From the NCBI GenBank assembly GCA_046327755.1, contig JAXLXW010000004.1, positions 186,001-250,000 on the forward strand: DNA of 64,000 nt. The letters run 5' to 3'. Under the pieces are notes generated by a model that was given only the letters and a program-made list of their open reading frames with translations, had not been told where the DNA came from and ran no database searches. Position numbers and translations under genes: made by a program. Positions 40,401-48,186 of the stretch are shown here, one piece after another. This DNA comes from SCN-70-22 sp046327755. GTDB lineage: Bacteria; Gemmatimonadota; Gemmatimonadetes; Gemmatimonadales; Gemmatimonadaceae. The stretch's first letter is position 1; the number at the start of each line of letters is the position of its first letter.

Positions 40401-41011
40401 ACCAGCTTCACCTTCTCGCCGCGCAGCACGGAGCGCGGTGCCTGGCTCAGCGTCACGCCGCCCAGGAGCGTCCCGTTCCAGGCCCGCACCGGGTGCAGGA
40501 GGGCGCGCCAGCCATCCGGCGCCGCCGACGCTGCCGTGACGAGGCCGAGGATCCCCACAGCCGCAACCCCCAGCCCGCCGGCCGCCTTGCGCGCCACCTG
40601 CTTGCGCAACCCGGGGGCGAGCGAGTCGCCGAAGCCGGAGAGCTTCCCGGCCACCTGCTCGGCGTTCAATCGCCCGAAGGCGCCGTGATCGGCCACTTCG
40701 AGCGCGACGCGCACCGCGCCGTCGCGCATCCGCCGCTCGGACTCCACCGCCCCGGCGATGCGCGTGATCGACGTCTCGTCGCTCAGGCGCCCGCGCACCC
40801 ATCGCGCGGCGAGCCCGCCCGCCACGAGCGCCAGCCCCCAACCCAGGAACGGGGTGAGGCGAGGGAGCGAGAGCCAGCGCGCATCGCCTAACGTCAACGT
40901 CGCCGCGAGGAGGACCATCAACACGCCGGCGAGGACGAGGGCGACCCCGCCCGCCGTCAGCTGCCGCGCGACGCCACGGCGCTCGCGCTCCACCAGGTCG
41001 AATAACGTCAT
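37478..41011 (-). CDS. DUF4175 membrane protein with long coiled coil
   Basis: 1177 residues. Two N-terminal transmembrane helices (GVALVLAGVLMVLLAATLTL; FLGWGLALVAGGLAA) and a third near residue 150, then Ig-like beta domains (about 180-480; DTIGVSILATDDHGLSSAAL), then about 550 residues of Gln/Glu/Lys/Ala coiled coil, interrupted by a Gln-Gly low-complexity tract (about residues 795-880, QQGQQGQQGQQ). The C-terminus ends in a compact segment GLTPEERRLVLEYFKRINA. ATG 41011 overlaps the DUF4159 stop by 4 bases. In other genomes DUF4175/DUF4159 genes accompany BatA/MoxR-type aerotolerance loci; those partners are not in view. Confidence 0.82.
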   Translation of the reverse strand: MTLFDLVERERRGVARQLTAGGVALVLAGVLMVLLAATLTLGDARWLSLPRLTPFLGWGLALVAGGLAARWVRGRLSDETSITRIAGAVESERRMRDGAVRVALEVADHGAFGRLNAEQVAGKLSGFGDSLAPGLRKQVARKAAGGLGVAAVGILGLVTAASAAPDGWRALLHPVRAWNGTLLGGVTLSQAPRSVLRGEKVKLVVRAPGRRFVTVAQRVTGSSWRTSALALAGDSGIVTLGPLDADLALYATDGRSTSDTMAVRVVDRPFIGDITVKAVFPGYLARKAESVPLGELVRIPRGTVLEIEGHSSTELTAVSLSGQGASAALAVSARSFTGRWQPATGGTFAWAATGRGGPIEDLPPALQLEVQGDSAPRVEILAPGRDTLVLQRDTIGVSILATDDHGLSSAALRVTITNGRGDVRSSLVRPLGGATGEQFQGQLTLAMSQLTPGDAMKIVAIATDASPWRQVGESPAVTLRLPSVSEQREALRNAADSAVAQAQATANAQKQLNQRTADAAKARQREQQKGGKDAMSYEASEQAKQFAKEQRQLADRMQQIQQAAKQMEQQLKQTGALDSALQERLREAQKLLRDALTPELQEKLRKLEQASQSMSPEESRKALQDLAEQQRKLREQLEKSVEMLKRAAIEGQMQTLKDEAKDLAKKQRDLVDSLRKADQEQEKQAAEKLAKELSDRAKNLQEDVKQLQERLKKEKADAGADRVQEANDKIDESLEKLQQAMREQQKKQGQQQGQQQQGEQKEGQPGQQGQQQAGEKQGQQGQQGQQGQQGQQGQKQQGGEKQQGQPGQQGQPGQSSNDSKQQGQGQQGQQAQKGGQAGNQQGNEASAEQAAKAMEDAANELGKARDQQVSEWKKELTGEMDRAIQEMLQLAREQDNLEQQARQGTSPSELRSQQSALQQGVDKAMQRLQQASTKSNLLSQRSMRMMSDARRKVEEATAQTQRAQSGQQMASSMREASESLNQAGASLVRDRERTQNSESATGFAEMLEQLQQMQKQQQALNSAAQDLMPKSGGKMDQQGQDAARELAKQQREVAAKLEEQGDRDETGRSDEMAREARQIAQQLESSNLDAAVLERQQRLFRKMLDAGRLLEEDQREDTGKREAKPWTGTETFTPQGNNASGKNATRFTAPTWNELRGLTPEERRLVLEYFKRINAKP

Positions 41012-41739
41012 GAGACCGGCCGACTCGTCACGGCGTAGACAAAGAGGTTCACCCCCATCCGAAGCGCCGCCTCGTGCAGCTCGGGGGGATCGTTGTACGT
41101 CCCGACATCTTCCCACCCGTTCCCGATGTCGCTCTCGCTGGTGTAGTACACCGCGAGGCGATCACCAATGAAGATCCCGTAGCCGCGCGCCGGCTTGCCG
41201 TCGTGCTCGTGGATCTTCGGGACACCCTTCGGGAAGTCGTACACCACGTGATAGATCGGGTGCGACAGCGGGACGTCGACCAGCGGACGGTCGGGGAAGA
41301 CGCGAGCGATCTCCTTCCGGAACGTCTCGTCGAGCCCGTAGTTGTCGTCCACGTGCAGGAAGCCGCCGCGCAGCAGCCACTCGCGCAGCCGCACCACGTC
41401 CTGGTCCGAGAACTTCACCGCGCCGTGCCCGGTCATGTGGAGGAAGGCGTAGTCGTACAGCTTGTCGTCGGCGAGCGTCACGCGCCCTTCTGTCGGTTCG
41501 ACACGCAGCGACGTCCGTTCGTTGATCGCCTTGAGCAAGTTGGGGAGCGACGACGGGTTCGCGTACCAGTCGCCACCACCGTCGTACTGCAGCCGTGCGA
41601 TCCCCAATCGCGCCGTCTCCGCCGACGCCGACGCCGCCGTCGTCGCGACGATGGCGCGCGGGACGTTCGGAGCCGGCGGAGCGAACGCCGTCAACGTGAG
41701 TACGAGGGCGAGGGATCGAACGAGGGGGCGACCGGTCAT
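41008..41739 (-). CDS. DUF4159 secreted protein
   Basis: 243 residues. Signal peptide SLALVLTLTAFAPPAPNVPRA, then the DUF4159 domain: LQYDGGGDWYANPSSLPNLL, KLYDYAFLHMTGHGAVKFSD, REWLLRGGFLHVDDNYGLDE and PLSHPIYHVVYDFPKGVPKI. The fold is glutamine-amidotransferase-like but lacks a nucleophilic Cys. Coupled by ATGA overlaps to rsmI upstream and DUF4175 downstream. Function unknown. Confidence 0.87.
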   Translation of the reverse strand: MTGRPLVRSLALVLTLTAFAPPAPNVPRAIVATTAASASAETARLGIARLQYDGGGDWYANPSSLPNLLKAINERTSLRVEPTEGRVTLADDKLYDYAFLHMTGHGAVKFSDQDVVRLREWLLRGGFLHVDDNYGLDETFRKEIARVFPDRPLVDVPLSHPIYHVVYDFPKGVPKIHEHDGKPARGYGIFIGDRLAVYYTSESDIGNGWEDVGTYNDPPELHEAALRMGVNLFVYAVTSRPVS

Positions 41740-42695
41740 GCGTCCTCTGCGTGATGTGCGTCCTGCGCCAGCCGATAGGCAAGGTTGCGTGGTGCATCGT
41801 ACCGCTCCGCGAGGGCACGGACGATCTCCTTCGTCGTCGCCCCTTCGCGACGCAACGCTCGCGCGGTCTCGCGCAGCGTCGCCTCGTCCAGCGCGACCGC
41901 TCCTGCCCCTTCCAGGAGCAGCACCACCTCGCCGCGCGGCGGGCGCTCGCGAACCGACTGCACGAGCTCGGCGACCGTCCCGCGACGGAACTCCTCGAAC
42001 TTCTTCGTGAGTTCGCGCGCGATGACCGCCCGACGATGCTCGGCGTTTGGTCCCATCACCCGCACCAGGTCTTCGAGCGTGTCCCCCACGCGATTGGGTG
42101 ACTCGTACAGTACGCCCGTGTGCGGTAGGGTGCTGAGCAATTCGAGCTGCGCGGCGCGCTCCTTTCCCTTCCGCGACAGGAAGCCGACAAAGGTGAAGGC
42201 ATCGGTGGGGAGCCCGCAGGCGCTCAGCGCCGTGATCACCGCCGACGCGCCCGGGACGGGGACAACCGGCCGCCCCGCCTCGGCCGCCGCCTGCACCAGC
42301 CTCGCCCCGGGGTCGGAGACGAGTGGCGTACCGGCATCGGAGATGAGGGCCAGCGCTTCCCCTTCCGTCAGGCGCGCCAGCATCCGCGGCACCTCTCGTG
42401 CCTCGTTATGCTCGTGCAGCGACGCCACCGGCGTCTCGATCGCGAAGTGGTCGAGCAGCGGGCGCGAGTGGCGCGTGTCCTCGCACAGGATGAGCGAGAC
42501 CCGTCGCAGCGTCTCGACGGCGCGATACGTCATGTCGCCCAGGTTGCCGATCGGCGTGGCGACGACGTACAGCGTCCCCGGCGCTACGATGGCGCGCGCC
42601 GCCCCCTCGCCTTCCTCCAGGGGAACGGCGGGGCGCTCGGGCGCCGCGGCCGCGGCAGAATCGGGTGGAGCCTCGGGGACGATGGTCACGCGCAT
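41736..42695 (-). CDS. rsmI: 16S rRNA (cytidine(1402)-2'-O)-methyltransferase
   Basis: 319 residues. Tetrapyrrole-methylase fold: GTLYVVATPIGNLGDMTYRA, LILCEDTRHSRPLLDHF, LISDAGTPLVSDPGARLV, PVPGASAVITALSACGLPTD, FVGFLSRKGKER and YESPNRVGDTLED are all diagnostic. Methylates the ribose of C1402 in the decoding centre with SAM. An N-terminal extension of about 35 Ala/Pro/Glu-rich residues precedes the domain. First gene of the rsmI > DUF4159 > DUF4175 > TPR run. Confidence 0.96.
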   Translation of the reverse strand: MRVTIVPEAPPDSAAAAAPERPAVPLEEGEGAARAIVAPGTLYVVATPIGNLGDMTYRAVETLRRVSLILCEDTRHSRPLLDHFAIETPVASLHEHNEAREVPRMLARLTEGEALALISDAGTPLVSDPGARLVQAAAEAGRPVVPVPGASAVITALSACGLPTDAFTFVGFLSRKGKERAAQLELLSTLPHTGVLYESPNRVGDTLEDLVRVMGPNAEHRRAVIARELTKKFEEFRRGTVAELVQSVRERPPRGEVVLLLEGAGAVALDEATLRETARALRREGATTKEIVRALAERYDAPRNLAYRLAQDAHHAEDA

Positions 42696-42754
42696 AGAAT
42701 ATGGCGCCGCGCCACCCCCTCGCGACCCTGTCCGAAGGAGTGGGACGGCACGCG

Positions 42755-42787
42755 AACGGCCGGAGGGACATTGTCCCTCCGGCCGTT
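42755..42787. terminator. strong terminator hairpin between trxA and rsmI
   Basis: Perfect 16-bp inverted repeat AACGGCCGGAGGGACA-T-TGTCCCTCCGGCCGTT. Followed by few Ts in either direction, but the stem is exceptionally stable. It lies after the trxA stop on the minus strand. Confidence 0.7.
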
Positions 42788-42878
42788 GATACCATCGGCA
42801 CGCCTCGTCGTTCGGCTCAGCTTGCGATATCGTTGGCGCCGCGACGTGAACGGTGCGACGCGCCGTCGGTCCGCGGCG

Positions 42879-43205
42879 TCAGTTCGAGTGCTGCTTGAAC
42901 TTCTGCTCGAGCGCAGGCTTCGGTGCGAAACCGATCACCTGGTCCACGATCTTCCCATCCTTGAAGAAGAGGATGGTCGGGATCGACCGCACGCCATACT
43001 TCATCGCCGTCTTGGGGCTCGCGTCGACGTCGAGCTTGGTCACCTTGACCTTGCCGGCGTACTCGGCGGCCAGCTGGTCGACGATGGGGCCCACCATACG
43101 GCACGGCCCGCACCACTCGGCCCAGAAGTCCACGACCGAGAGGCCGCTGGCCTGCTCGATCTCCGAGGCGAAGTTCGCGTCCGTGACCGCCATCGTGTTC
43201 GACAT
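42879..43205 (-). CDS. trxA: thioredoxin
   Basis: 108 residues, canonical thioredoxin. Active site FWAEWCGPCRM, cis-Pro segment RSIPTILFFKDG, N-terminal MAVTDANFASEIEQ. Cytoplasmic disulfide reductant. Monocistronic, bounded by the terminator at 42755-42787 and divergent from mce. Confidence 0.98.
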   Translation of the reverse strand: MSNTMAVTDANFASEIEQASGLSVVDFWAEWCGPCRMVGPIVDQLAAEYAGKVKVTKLDVDASPKTAMKYGVRSIPTILFFKDGKIVDQVIGFAPKPALEQKFKQHSN

Positions 43206-43291
43206 CGTGCATTCCTCCGCGGGGATCCAACCCCTTCTTGCGTCCGATTAACTTGTGCGCGCACCGACCCCTGCCGGAGCGCCGATTCCCA

Positions 43292-43741
43292 ATGTCACAT
43301 CACCAGTCATCCGACCCGACGCCCGGCCGTGCCTCCGACGGCGTGACGCGCGGGACGCGCATCGCGCACATCGGCATCGCCGTTCGCTCGCTCGCCGAGA
43401 TCGTCCCGTTCTACCGCGACGTCCTCGGAATGCCCGAGACGCCGCTCGATGACGCCGACGGGGCCCGCATCGCGGGACTCGTCGCCGGGGAGTCACTCGT
43501 CGAACTGCTCGAAGCCGACTCTCCGGAATCGCCGATTGGCAAGTACGTCGCCAAGCGAGGCCCGGGGATTCACCACGTCTGCTTCAACGTGGACGACCTC
43601 GAGGGAACGCTCGATCGCTGCCGCGCCGCGGGGATTCGCCTCATCGACGAAACGCCGCGTCTCGGGGCGGAAGGCAAGCGGATCGCCTTCCTTCACCCCT
43701 CGGCAACTGCCGGTGTCCTGGTCGAACTGTCCGAGTACTAA
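43292..43741 (+). CDS. mce: methylmalonyl-CoA epimerase
   Basis: 149 residues, glyoxalase/VOC fold. Seen: TRIAHIGIAVRSLAEIVPFY (metal His), GESLVELLEAD (Glu), GPGIHHVCFNVDDLEGTLDR (second His) and a terminal LVELSEY. Interconverts (R)- and (S)-methylmalonyl-CoA in propionate or odd-chain metabolism; the mutase is not in the window. ATG 43292 chosen as the nearest start to the domain, although a longer in-frame start exists at 43238. Confidence 0.92.
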   Translation: MSHHQSSDPTPGRASDGVTRGTRIAHIGIAVRSLAEIVPFYRDVLGMPETPLDDADGARIAGLVAGESLVELLEADSPESPIGKYVAKRGPGIHHVCFNVDDLEGTLDRCRAAGIRLIDETPRLGAEGKRIAFLHPSATAGVLVELSEY

Positions 43742-43789
43742 TCTAGCGTCTGCCGGAAGGGTTCCGCGCGCCGCCGATCTCGAAAGAAA

Positions 43790-43817
43790 ACGGCGCGCCC
43801 CCGAAGAGGCGCGCCGT
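43790..43817. terminator. bidirectional terminator
   Basis: 10-bp perfect stem ACGGCGCGCC / GGCGCGCCGT, 8-base loop; preceded by AAAGAAAA on the plus strand (a T-tract on the minus strand). It separates the convergent mce and lipoprotein genes. Confidence 0.75.
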
Positions 43818-43828
43818 CTCGCGATCGC

Positions 43829-44257
43829 TCAGCGCTTGCAGAACTCCTTCATCGCCGTGATCCCGGCATCGCGCACATACCATCGATCCGAGGGACCCTT
43901 CACCACGGAAAAGTTCGGCGTCGCCGTCTTCTTGCCGCGCGTGATCTCGACCCTCACCAGGCGTTCGTCATTGGGGGCAGGTCCCTCCTCCACGATCCGG
44001 TACCGGTCGTGGTCGTAGCACCCCTGCATGATGATCTCGCGCTTCTCCAACTCGGTGCGCTCGAGCTGGTCGCGCGCCGGCCCTTTGTTGGTCCCCCACA
44101 CCACCGACATCGCCTGCAGGTCCTGCGATTTCACTGCCGCGAGGAACGACTCGACCGCCAGACGCGGGGCGGCGGCGCCGGTCAGCGCGACACCGGGTGC
44201 CGGCTTGCGACCGCATGCCGCCAGCACGAGCGAAACCAGCACGATCCACTTCTTCAC
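43829..44257 (-). CDS. small hypothetical lipoprotein
   Basis: 142 residues. N-terminus KKWIVLVSLVLAACGRKPAP is a clear lipoprotein signal (Cys about residue 15). The GTG start at 44257 has AGGGAG seven bases upstream. The soluble part (LAVESFLAAVKSQDLQAMSVVWGT; RDAGITAMKEFCKR) has the layout of small NTF2-like/DUF4878-type envelope proteins. No specific function. Confidence 0.7.
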   Translation of the reverse strand: MKKWIVLVSLVLAACGRKPAPGVALTGAAAPRLAVESFLAAVKSQDLQAMSVVWGTNKGPARDQLERTELEKREIIMQGCYDHDRYRIVEEGPAPNDERLVRVEITRGKKTATPNFSVVKGPSDRWYVRDAGITAMKEFCKR

Positions 44258-44358
44258 GCGATTCTCCCTGCCAGATTGCGAGCGAACGTAACCCGGCACC
44301 TCGCGCCGAGCAACGGTGTTGTACCGGGCGTACCCGCCGCGACAGGAGGCGTTCCGAC

Positions 44359-45138
44359 ATGAGCTCCACCCCATCGCCCGCCGAGGCGCGCTTTGCCCCC
44401 TATCAGCGCCTGTACATAAACATCGATCACGTCGCGACGATTCGTCAGGCACGCCGCACCGACGAACCGGACCCGGTAGCCGCCGCCGCGCTCTGCGAAG
44501 CCGCGGGCGCCGAGGGGATCACCGCACACCTGCGCGAAGATCGACGGCACATCCAGGACGACGACGTCGAGCGCCTCGCGCGTTCGGTGCGCACCGTCTT
44601 CAATCTCGAGATGGCTTGCACCGACGAGATGCTCGCCATCGCCGAACGGTTGCACCCGTTCCAGGTCACGCTCGTCCCCGAGAAGCGCGAGGAAGTCACC
44701 ACCGAGGGCGGACTCGACGTCACGCACGATCCGCGTGCGCTCGAGCGTGCCATGGCGCGCATGCGAGCCGCCGGCATCCGATCGTCGCTCTTCATCGATC
44801 CGGACGAGACGATGGTGCGGCGTTCGCGAGAACTCGGGGCCGACGCGATCGAACTGCACACGGGGAGTTACGCGCATCACCCGGGCGATCCAGCGCTCGT
44901 CGCACCCCTCGCCCATGCCGCGGCACTCGGCCACGCCCTCGGGTTGCACGTGCACGCCGGCCATGGGCTCACCGTGCGCAACGTGACGCCGGTCGCCGCC
45001 ATCCCGGAGATCGAGGAGCTCAACATCGGGCATACGATCGTGAGTCGTTCGGTCTTCGTCGGGATCGCCGAGGCCGTGCGCGAGATGCGCGTGGCGATGG
45101 ATGCGGCACGTGCGTCCTTGCACAGGGCGCACACCTAG
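44359..45138 (+). CDS. pdxJ: pyridoxine 5'-phosphate synthase
   Basis: 259 residues, TIM barrel. YINIDHVATIRQARRTDEPD, EGITAHLREDRRHIQDDDV, NLEMACTDEMLAIA, LVPEKREEVTTEGGLDV, ELHTGSYAHH and VHAGHGLTVRNV contain the conserved Asp, His, Arg, Glu and Asn residues. Final step of DXP-dependent vitamin B6 synthesis. ATG 44359 with AGGAGG nine bases upstream is a strong start. Confidence 0.97.
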   Translation: MSSTPSPAEARFAPYQRLYINIDHVATIRQARRTDEPDPVAAAALCEAAGAEGITAHLREDRRHIQDDDVERLARSVRTVFNLEMACTDEMLAIAERLHPFQVTLVPEKREEVTTEGGLDVTHDPRALERAMARMRAAGIRSSLFIDPDETMVRRSRELGADAIELHTGSYAHHPGDPALVAPLAHAAALGHALGLHVHAGHGLTVRNVTPVAAIPEIEELNIGHTIVSRSVFVGIAEAVREMRVAMDAARASLHRAHT

Positions 45139-45193
45139 CCCACCGCGGGGCCTCAAGCCTAACTTCACCTCGCGCCAACCACCTCACTCGCGA

Positions 45194-47053
45194 ATGACCG
45201 GATCGCCGGAACTCCTGGAGTTCTATCTCGTCGAAGCGACGGAATACCTCGACGCGCTGGATCAGCTCGTCGCCGGTACCAGCGGCCCGCCCGACGGTAA
45301 CGCCTTCATTGCGACTGCGCGCGCCCTGCGCGGGTCGTCGTCGATGGCGAAGGTCGAACCGATCGAGAAGATCGCCAGCGCCATCGAGCAGATCGCGCAC
45401 GGGGTTCGCGACGGCGAGATCCGGTGGACGGTCGACCTCTATCGGGTCCTGCGTCTCACGGTCGACGACCTGCGCTTCCTCGTGCGCGGGGTGCGCACGT
45501 GGGGCGAGCGCGAACTGGCGCGCGCCGAGGCGCGCCTCACCGACCTCCGGCGCTGCCTACCTAACGAAGAGCGACGCCCGGCCTCGCCCGACGCCGCGGC
45601 CACGGCGCCGGTCTTCATCGCCCTGCAATCGTCGGCCATCGCCGCCGAGCTCGACGCCTTCGTCGCCAATCCACGTCACAAGCGTGCGCTCGACGACGCG
45701 CTCACGCGCGCCCGCACGATGCGCGGCATCGCCGGGATCGCCGACTTTCCCCCGCTCGCCGACGTCGCCGACGCCATCGATCGCACCGCGAGGGCGCTGA
45801 TGCCCGACGCGCCGCTCGCCGACGCCGAGATCGAACTCTTCCGCGCCGCCTCCGACGTGTTGCGCCAGACCTCGTCGCGCCTGCGCGATGGCGACTCGGT
45901 CGACCCCGGGGCGCCTGAGGTGGCCCGATTCGCGCACGCCGTGGCGCGCCTCGGCGCACCGGGGGGCGACGCCCCATCGCCCGACCGTGTCGTCGCCATC
46001 GACGAGCTGTTCTATGGTGACGCCGGGCCGCACATCGTGCAGCGCTCCGCGGCGCCGCCGAGTACGCGGTCCCAACGCTTCCGCGCCGAGGTCACCTCCC
46101 GCGCCGAGCATCTGCGCCGCCTCGTGAACGACGCCCGCCAGGTGCATGACGTGGCCGGGCGCGAGCGCGCCGAGCGCGCCCTGCGCATCGCGCTGCACGA
46201 CATGGAGACCATCGCCGCCTCGTTCGATGTGCACCAGGTAGCGGCCTTCTTCGGCGAGACCGCGCGCGAGCGCGACCTCCTCGCCCCCTCGACGCTCGAG
46301 GCGCTGGACGCCGGCGCGCTCCTCCTCCTCGCACCCGGCGACTCGATCGATGAAATCGAACGGCGCCTCGCGGTACTCGAACGGTCGCGGCGCGACACCC
46401 CGGTGATCACTCCCGCGCAGCCGGGACACCACCACATCGGGACGCTCGACGTCACGCCCGCACCGGCCGCGAACTTCGCCCCGGCTCCCGTGGCACAGAC
46501 GCCGGTCGCGCCGCTTCACCCCATTACTCCGATCGCGCCGCTGGCACCGATCCCGGAGTCGGTCGCCGCGCCCGTTGAGGCGCCCGCGCCAATTCGCATC
46601 CCGACACCGGTACCGGAGTTCGAGCTCCCGTCGGTCATGGCCCGGCCGGCGCCTCCCTCGGCGCCAGCGACGCCCTCGCTCTTCGAGGCCCCGACTCCGC
46701 CGCTCCCGCCCCCCATCATCCCGGTCGCGCACGCCTCGCCAGCAGCCGCCCCGCCACCGGCAGCAGCACCCTCCGCGGTTCGGCGCCCGCCGCCGACGCC
46801 CACCGGGCGTGAACTGCAGCAGTTCCTGCAGGCGGGGATCGCCGGCTTCAGTTCGCTCGAAGATGAACCGTTGAGCGAGCCCGCTCGTCTTGAGGAGGAC
46901 GAAATCGTCCCCATCGAGTCGTTGTTGTATCGCGGGCAGACGGCCGTACGTCGCGCCATCGAGATTCGCGACGCCATGCGCAGCCGCGGGACGACCGACG
47001 ACGCGTCCCTTCAGGAGATCTTCGATCTCCTCGACCTCGCGCAGGCAGAGTAG
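45194..47053 (+). CDS. multi-HPt-like protein lacking phospho-acceptor histidines
   Basis: 619 residues. Residues about 1-115 and 140-230 look like two CheA-type HPt four-helix bundles, but the expected histidine is arginine in both: ATARALRGSSS (Arg43) and TRARTMRGIAGIADF (Arg174) where HPt domains have A-H-x-L/M-K/R-G. A third helical bundle (about 295-380) has no recognisable motif. Residues about 410-560 are Pro/Ala-rich and disordered, followed by a short helical C-terminus. It cannot phosphotransfer by the usual route; a structural or competing role in chemosensory or two-component signalling is possible. Start ATG 45194. Confidence 0.7.
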   Translation: MTGSPELLEFYLVEATEYLDALDQLVAGTSGPPDGNAFIATARALRGSSSMAKVEPIEKIASAIEQIAHGVRDGEIRWTVDLYRVLRLTVDDLRFLVRGVRTWGERELARAEARLTDLRRCLPNEERRPASPDAAATAPVFIALQSSAIAAELDAFVANPRHKRALDDALTRARTMRGIAGIADFPPLADVADAIDRTARALMPDAPLADAEIELFRAASDVLRQTSSRLRDGDSVDPGAPEVARFAHAVARLGAPGGDAPSPDRVVAIDELFYGDAGPHIVQRSAAPPSTRSQRFRAEVTSRAEHLRRLVNDARQVHDVAGRERAERALRIALHDMETIAASFDVHQVAAFFGETARERDLLAPSTLEALDAGALLLLAPGDSIDEIERRLAVLERSRRDTPVITPAQPGHHHIGTLDVTPAPAANFAPAPVAQTPVAPLHPITPIAPLAPIPESVAAPVEAPAPIRIPTPVPEFELPSVMARPAPPSAPATPSLFEAPTPPLPPPIIPVAHASPAAAPPPAAAPSAVRRPPPTPTGRELQQFLQAGIAGFSSLEDEPLSEPARLEEDEIVPIESLLYRGQTAVRRAIEIRDAMRSRGTTDDASLQEIFDLLDLAQAE

Positions 47054-47150
47054 CAGTGGTTGCAATCCCGGAGGCTGCGGCTTCCGCGTTTCGCCCGGGT
47101 CGCGGCGCGCTCTCCGGAGTTGCAATCACCCAAAAGCGGAGACTTCCAGG
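47054..47150. other. intergenic region with direct repeat TTGCAATC
   Basis: The octamer TTGCAATC occurs twice (47060 and 47120), next to CCGGAG in opposite order. Could be a regulator site; no promoter is certain. Confidence 0.3.
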
Positions 47151-48182
47151 ATGAAGATCGGCTGGCGCGGTGCGCTCGGCTTTGTGCTGAGCGCGGCATT
47201 TCTGGTGTGGACCATGCGGGAGGTCTCCTTCGGCGAGGTCTGGACCGTCCTGCGTCACTCGAGTCTCCCGACCTTCATCCTCTCGGCCGTCGTCGCGACG
47301 CTGATCTTCCCGCTGCGCGCCTTGCGGTGGCGTGTCATCCTCGAGCCGATCGCACACGACATCTCGCTCGGCGCGCTGTGGCGCTCGACCGCGGTCGGAA
47401 TGATGGTCAACAACGTCGTCCCGGCCCGCGCCGGCGAACTCGCGCGCGCCTACGCCCTCACGCGCGAGGACTCGCGCGTCAGCTTCGCCGCCGCCTTCGC
47501 CTCGCTCGCGGTCGACCGGATCTTCGACGCCGTCACCGTCGTGATCCTCCTGGTCGCCGCGATGTTCCTCTCCGACTTCCCCGACGGGACGACCATCAGC
47601 GGGCAGCCCGTCATCCGCATCGCGATTTTCGCCGGCGTGCTCGCAGTCGGGGCGCTCGGAGCGGTCGTGTCGATGGCGCTCTATCCGCGGCTCGTGCTCG
47701 CCGTGTTCGATGGTATCGTGGGACGAATCGCCCCGCGCTTCGTGGAGCGGGGGCGCCGGCTTCTCGAGTCGTTCATGTCGGGGCTCGGAGCGTTGCGGTC
47801 ACCGTCGCGTTTCTTCCGCGTCCTCGGCTGGGCCATGGCGCTGTGGCTCGTGAACGGGCTCGCCTTCTGGCTCGGCTTCATTGCCGTCGGCATCCAGGCG
47901 CCGTACTTCGCCGCGCTCTTCCTCATGGGGGTCATCGCGATCGGTGTCGCGCTCCCCTCCTCGCCCGGTTTCTTCGGCGTCTTCGAGGCGGCGGCGTTGG
48001 CCGGGCTCACGCTGTACGGCGTTCCGGGAGATCTCGCCGTCAGCTGGGCGCTCGGCTTCCATCTCCTCGCGTTCCTCCCGATCACCCTCATCGGCCTCTT
48101 CTACTTCGGGAAGTTGGGGATGAAGTTCGGCGAACTCGGAGAGGCCGCCCCGCCCACGACGAAGGCCGAGGCGACCGCCTGA
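47151..48182 (+). CDS. lysylphosphatidylglycerol synthase TM-region-type (UPF0104) flippase-like protein
   Basis: 343 residues, about eight transmembrane helices. Motifs TLIFPLRALRWRVILEPIAH, MVNNVVPARAGELARAYAL, FASLAVDRIFDAVTVV and LPSSPGFFGVFEAA match the family that includes the flippase half of MprF and YbhN/AglD proteins. No aminoacyl transferase domain is attached, so a lipid- or glycan-flipping role is more likely than lysinylation. ATG start with CAGG upstream; ispE starts 4 bases after its stop. Confidence 0.88.
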   Translation: MKIGWRGALGFVLSAAFLVWTMREVSFGEVWTVLRHSSLPTFILSAVVATLIFPLRALRWRVILEPIAHDISLGALWRSTAVGMMVNNVVPARAGELARAYALTREDSRVSFAAAFASLAVDRIFDAVTVVILLVAAMFLSDFPDGTTISGQPVIRIAIFAGVLAVGALGAVVSMALYPRLVLAVFDGIVGRIAPRFVERGRRLLESFMSGLGALRSPSRFFRVLGWAMALWLVNGLAFWLGFIAVGIQAPYFAALFLMGVIAIGVALPSSPGFFGVFEAAALAGLTLYGVPGDLAVSWALGFHLLAFLPITLIGLFYFGKLGMKFGELGEAAPPTTKAEATA

Positions 48183-48186
48183 GGCG

